From NCBI GenBank assembly GCA_963932465.1, contig CAWVRF010001061.1:372001-436000 (forward strand): 64,000 nucleotides of DNA. Reading direction: 5' to 3'. The translations under genes were made by a program, and so were the position numbers. The notes beneath the pieces are model-generated. The model was given only the letters and a program-made list of their open reading frames with translations. It was not told the origin of the DNA and did no database searches. Below, piece after piece: positions 61,150-64,000 of this stretch. Origin of the DNA: Maratus speciosus (lineage: Eukaryota > Arthropoda > Arachnida > Araneae > Salticidae). Numbering within the stretch: the stretch's first letter is position 1; each line of letters opens with the position of its first letter.

Positions 61150-61646
61150 CGGGTGTCCGAAAAATTCCTGGATACATTTTAAAACTCAATATAAAATCAT
61201 GTAATCATCTTACAGGATTGCGGTATGGACTAAAATGCTTCTCGTGATGAAAAGTTTTCTCCAAGCCCATGAAAATAATTATTTCAAAATTTCGATCATT
61301 GATGGAGCCACTTGTCCGTAGTTTGCTTTCAAACATGCGTTTTTTTCTGATTTTCAGATTAATTTTGACGCTGTGACTCAGAAATGACGACTCCCAGCGG
61401 TGAATGTGACATTTCTGTGTCAAAGCGTCAAAATTAATTTGAAAATCAGAAAAAACGGCTGTTTGAAAGCATACATGTGGACAAGTGGCGCCATCTATGA
61501 TTCAGATTTGGAACTAATTGTTTCCATTCTGTTGAAGAAAACTTTTCATTCTGAGAAGCATTTTAGCTTAAACCGCACTCCTGTAAGACGATTACTTGAT
61601 TTTATATTGAATTTTAAAATGCGCCCAAGAATTTTCGGACACCCTG
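61150..61646. mobile_element. Foldback MITE, 497 bp, TA duplication
   Basis: The whole element is one large inverted repeat with arms of about 240 bp (tips GGGTGTCCGAAAA; inner match TCAAAATTAATTTGAAAATC), flanked by TA at 61148-61149 and 61647-61648. The inner arms agree better than the middle parts. No protein. Confidence 0.85.
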
Positions 61647-61789
61647 TATATGATGACTGAAAAAATATTATATAATACATGTAAAATATATAAAGTATTC
61701 GTAAACTATTTTTCGGAAATGAAAGGAGTGATGGTATTATCAGAATGAGAAAAAAACACTGCAAATAAAGGCGTCTTAAATTCAGACAC

Positions 61790-62040
61790 ATATGTGACTG
61801 AAAAAGTAATTCAGACACTCAAGTGTCTGAATATGTAATTTCAGACATCATAGGTGTCTGAAATTAAGACACTTAAGTGTCTTACTATGATCATGGTATA
61901 AACACTGTAAACTGAAATGTCTGAAATTCAGACACTTAAGTGTCTGAAAATGGAGTGTTCAATTTTCAGACGTTTTAAAGTGTCTTAATTTTTAAGACAC
62001 GTGTATCCGTCTGAATTTAAGACAGTTCAAACGTCTGAAT
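61790..62040. repeat. Cluster of TTCAGACACTTAAGTGTCTGAA-type palindromes
   Basis: GTCTGAA or TTCAGAC occurs about ten times. Several units form near-perfect palindromes around CACTTAAGTG (61814, 61868, 61930). Confidence 0.8.
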
Positions 62041-62873
62041 CGCATCCATCTTTGATCAACCTGCCTGTTCAGCAATAGGCAGCCGTTTTTTTCACTTTTT
62101 TGTAAGCTTTATACACTGTAAAAAGTATCCGTTAAAATATGGAAATTGTACTGTCTATTCAGACACCCATTTACGTTATTTATTTTAATGTAATTTTTTT
62201 TCCGTACATTCCAGAAAATTTTCCTTTTTTTTTTTTGCATATTTCTGTATTTAAAAAGTTCCATTTAAAAGATAAAATATAACCTTCCTAGGACAAACCC
62301 ATATAATTCAATCCCCTTTTCAAAAATCACCTATATTAGACAGGATTTATTTATTTATATTCATACCAGTGTGTTATTTTCAAGAAATCATGAAATTTTT
62401 CATTTCAGCCAAATTTCCGTTATACAGAGGTTTACTTCAGTTTTATTTACTGTTTATTGAGTTACAGTTAGCAAATAATTTTTAGTAGTACGTTTAAAAA
62501 TATACGATATAACCATGCTGAAAGCGAAATTTTGCCCAGTTTCATTCGATTCCTTCTTAAAAAGTTTGATTGCATAATACTTGCGTTACCTACTGTTATA
62601 GAAACCTGTTTAAAGAGGATCGCTTATAATTCGGTAGGTAATTTATTCATCAAAAAATAGAAAACTTATTTCTATCACATATTTTCTGAATAACATCATC
62701 TGCCAATTTCATGATTTAAGAACAAAAATGAATTAAAATTTATACATTTCCAATTTGAAGTGGAAATTTTTGAAAATGAATAGTGGCGCCATCTCGTGTA
62801 GTCAAAGTAATCTATCTGGAAATAAAAATACAGCGAAAACTCGATACATGACGTTAATGACTTTAGCGTATAC
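62041..62873. other. No gene seen
   Basis: AT-rich sequence. No structure recognised. Confidence 0.5.
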
Positions 62874-64000
62874 CAGTGGTTCCCAACCTTTTTTTGGCCG
62901 TGCCCCACCTAGGCATCTCTAAAATCATGATGCCCCCCCCCCTCCCTTCTATATTATATAAATATTGTCACATAAAAAATAAACTTCCATTTTCCCAGAT
63001 GGATCCGAATATAGCATTAACATCCATCATAAGTGATTTCACATTCTTTAATTTATCAAAATCATATTTTTTTTAAATTAAAAATATGCTTTTAACCTAA
63101 CTCCATGAATGCAGTGATGCCATGGATCTTCGCATTTACATCGTTTTATTGTTTTTTGGCAACTTACCTCACATTTTAAAACTGATAAACAGTATACATT
63201 TTTATTTTCGCAAAATTTCTTGAAAACATTTTCATATTTTGTATAACATCTGGTAGAATTGATACATTTTATAATGGATTTTAGTACTTCATTAAGAATA
63301 AGTGATATTTGTTTATCGCCAAGACTGTATGGATAACATAATTCACAAGTAGCGTTTCCGGGTTTACACTTTTATCCAGTTTAAGTTACTACTTACCTTT
63401 CCTCCCATAACATACTTCTTTCATAGCGGATTTTTTTTCCCATTATTATTATTTGGGCCCCATGTTTTCTCCAATTTAAAATTTTAAAATGCATATGTCA
63501 TGAATTTCATATTCTGTATGTGGTCTGCAGAAGAGCCATAAGAAGTTTACTTTCAACACTTTCCTTCCGTGATGCACACGGGGTTTTATTAATTTCATAA
63601 ATGTAGCACCTCATTTTTATCATTCAAAACATTTTTTAGATTAAACATGCCCAAATACTCAATTTTAGATATACTCTACAAAATTTCCCATGTAAAATTT
63701 CCCTCGTGGGGCATATTACACTATGAATAGATGTACAAGTTTTTTTTTTTTTTTTAAATAAATAGTAAAAAAAAGAGGTGTAATTTACTAAAATAGTATT
63801 AAAACCAGAGAAATTAAATGATTCTATTTTTTAGATTAAACATGCCCAAATACTCAATTTTAGATATACTCTACAAAATCTCCCATGTAAAATTTCCCTC
63901 GTGGGGCATATTACACTATGAATAGATGTACAAGTTTTTTTTTTTTTTAAATAAATAGTAAAAAAAAGAGGTGTAATTTACTAAAATAGTATTAAAACCA
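62874..64000. mobile_element. hAT-like element, left end, runs off the window
   Basis: CAGTGGTTCCCAACC at 62874 followed by TTTTTTTGGCCGTGCCCC is a typical hAT-type tip. The preceding 8 bases GCGTATAC should recur after the right end, which lies outside. The interior has no recognised transposase. Confidence 0.6.
63632..64000. repeat. 195-bp direct tandem duplication
   Basis: 63632-63826 is repeated from 63827 to the window edge, differing mainly in a poly-T length and a T/C change. The second unit is cut by the window end. Confidence 0.9.

Overview
The window is AT-rich eukaryotic nuclear DNA, most likely from an arthropod and plausibly a chelicerate; the host call is an inference. It holds spliceosomal exons with consensus splice sites, very large introns, and a dense, nested mix of Helitrons, mariner, hAT, piggyBac, non-LTR, Ty3/Gypsy and Penelope-like elements. 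There are no operons, bacterial genes or CRISPR arrays. Almost every long open frame is a transposon remnant or chance.

The only host gene I can support is one M13 (neprilysin/ECE-type) zinc metallopeptidase on the + strand. It appears as three small exons at 25578-25642, 35449-35500 and 60278-60345. Their split codons fit exactly (phase 1, then phase 2), and their joined reading follows the M13 active-site order: NA-aromatic substrate motif, AG-L-PFF block, HEITH zinc motif. The two complete introns are about 9.8 kb and 24.8 kb and are packed with repeats. The other exons must lie outside the window or go unseen here.

Layout. 1-4292: a composite terminal-inverted-repeat (TIR) element carrying a Helitron (294-881) and other insertions. 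5036-8600: a Helitron-like block interrupted by a hairpin-tailed minisatellite element. 8669-9372: an unclassified repeat. 9400-10860: a decayed Ty3/Gypsy gag-protease fragment. 11166-11883: a hAT-type MITE with a perfect 8-bp target duplication. 12512-16142: three Helitrons in an adjoining or nested array. 16230-19383: an almost full-length RTE-like non-LTR element. 19757-20085: a TIR MITE. 21865-23128: a mariner with perfect TIRs and a broken transposase. 23884-25085: another TIR element.

From 25.6 kb the window lies in the M13 gene. Intron 1 contains a Penelope-like inverted pair with two hammerhead ribozyme motifs (26424-27888), the second TIR element copy (28079-29099), a tRNA-derived SINE with a long inverted repeat (30100-30520) and a 2.8-kb Helitron filled with a 142-bp satellite (31867-34713). 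Intron 2 contains a deep nest of Helitrons and piggyBac-like MITEs (36.5-48.8 kb), a 405-bp tandem array (50.3-51.8 kb), a duplicated block with a clean filled/empty pair (52.7-55.9 kb) and two GC-tipped TIR elements (56.7-59.5 kb). After exon 3 come a foldback MITE, a palindrome cluster and a hAT-like element that runs off the end with a 195-bp tandem duplication.

No autonomous Helitron (Rep/helicase) or intact transposase or reverse transcriptase is present, so the mobile DNA here is almost certainly moved, if at all, by proteins encoded elsewhere.
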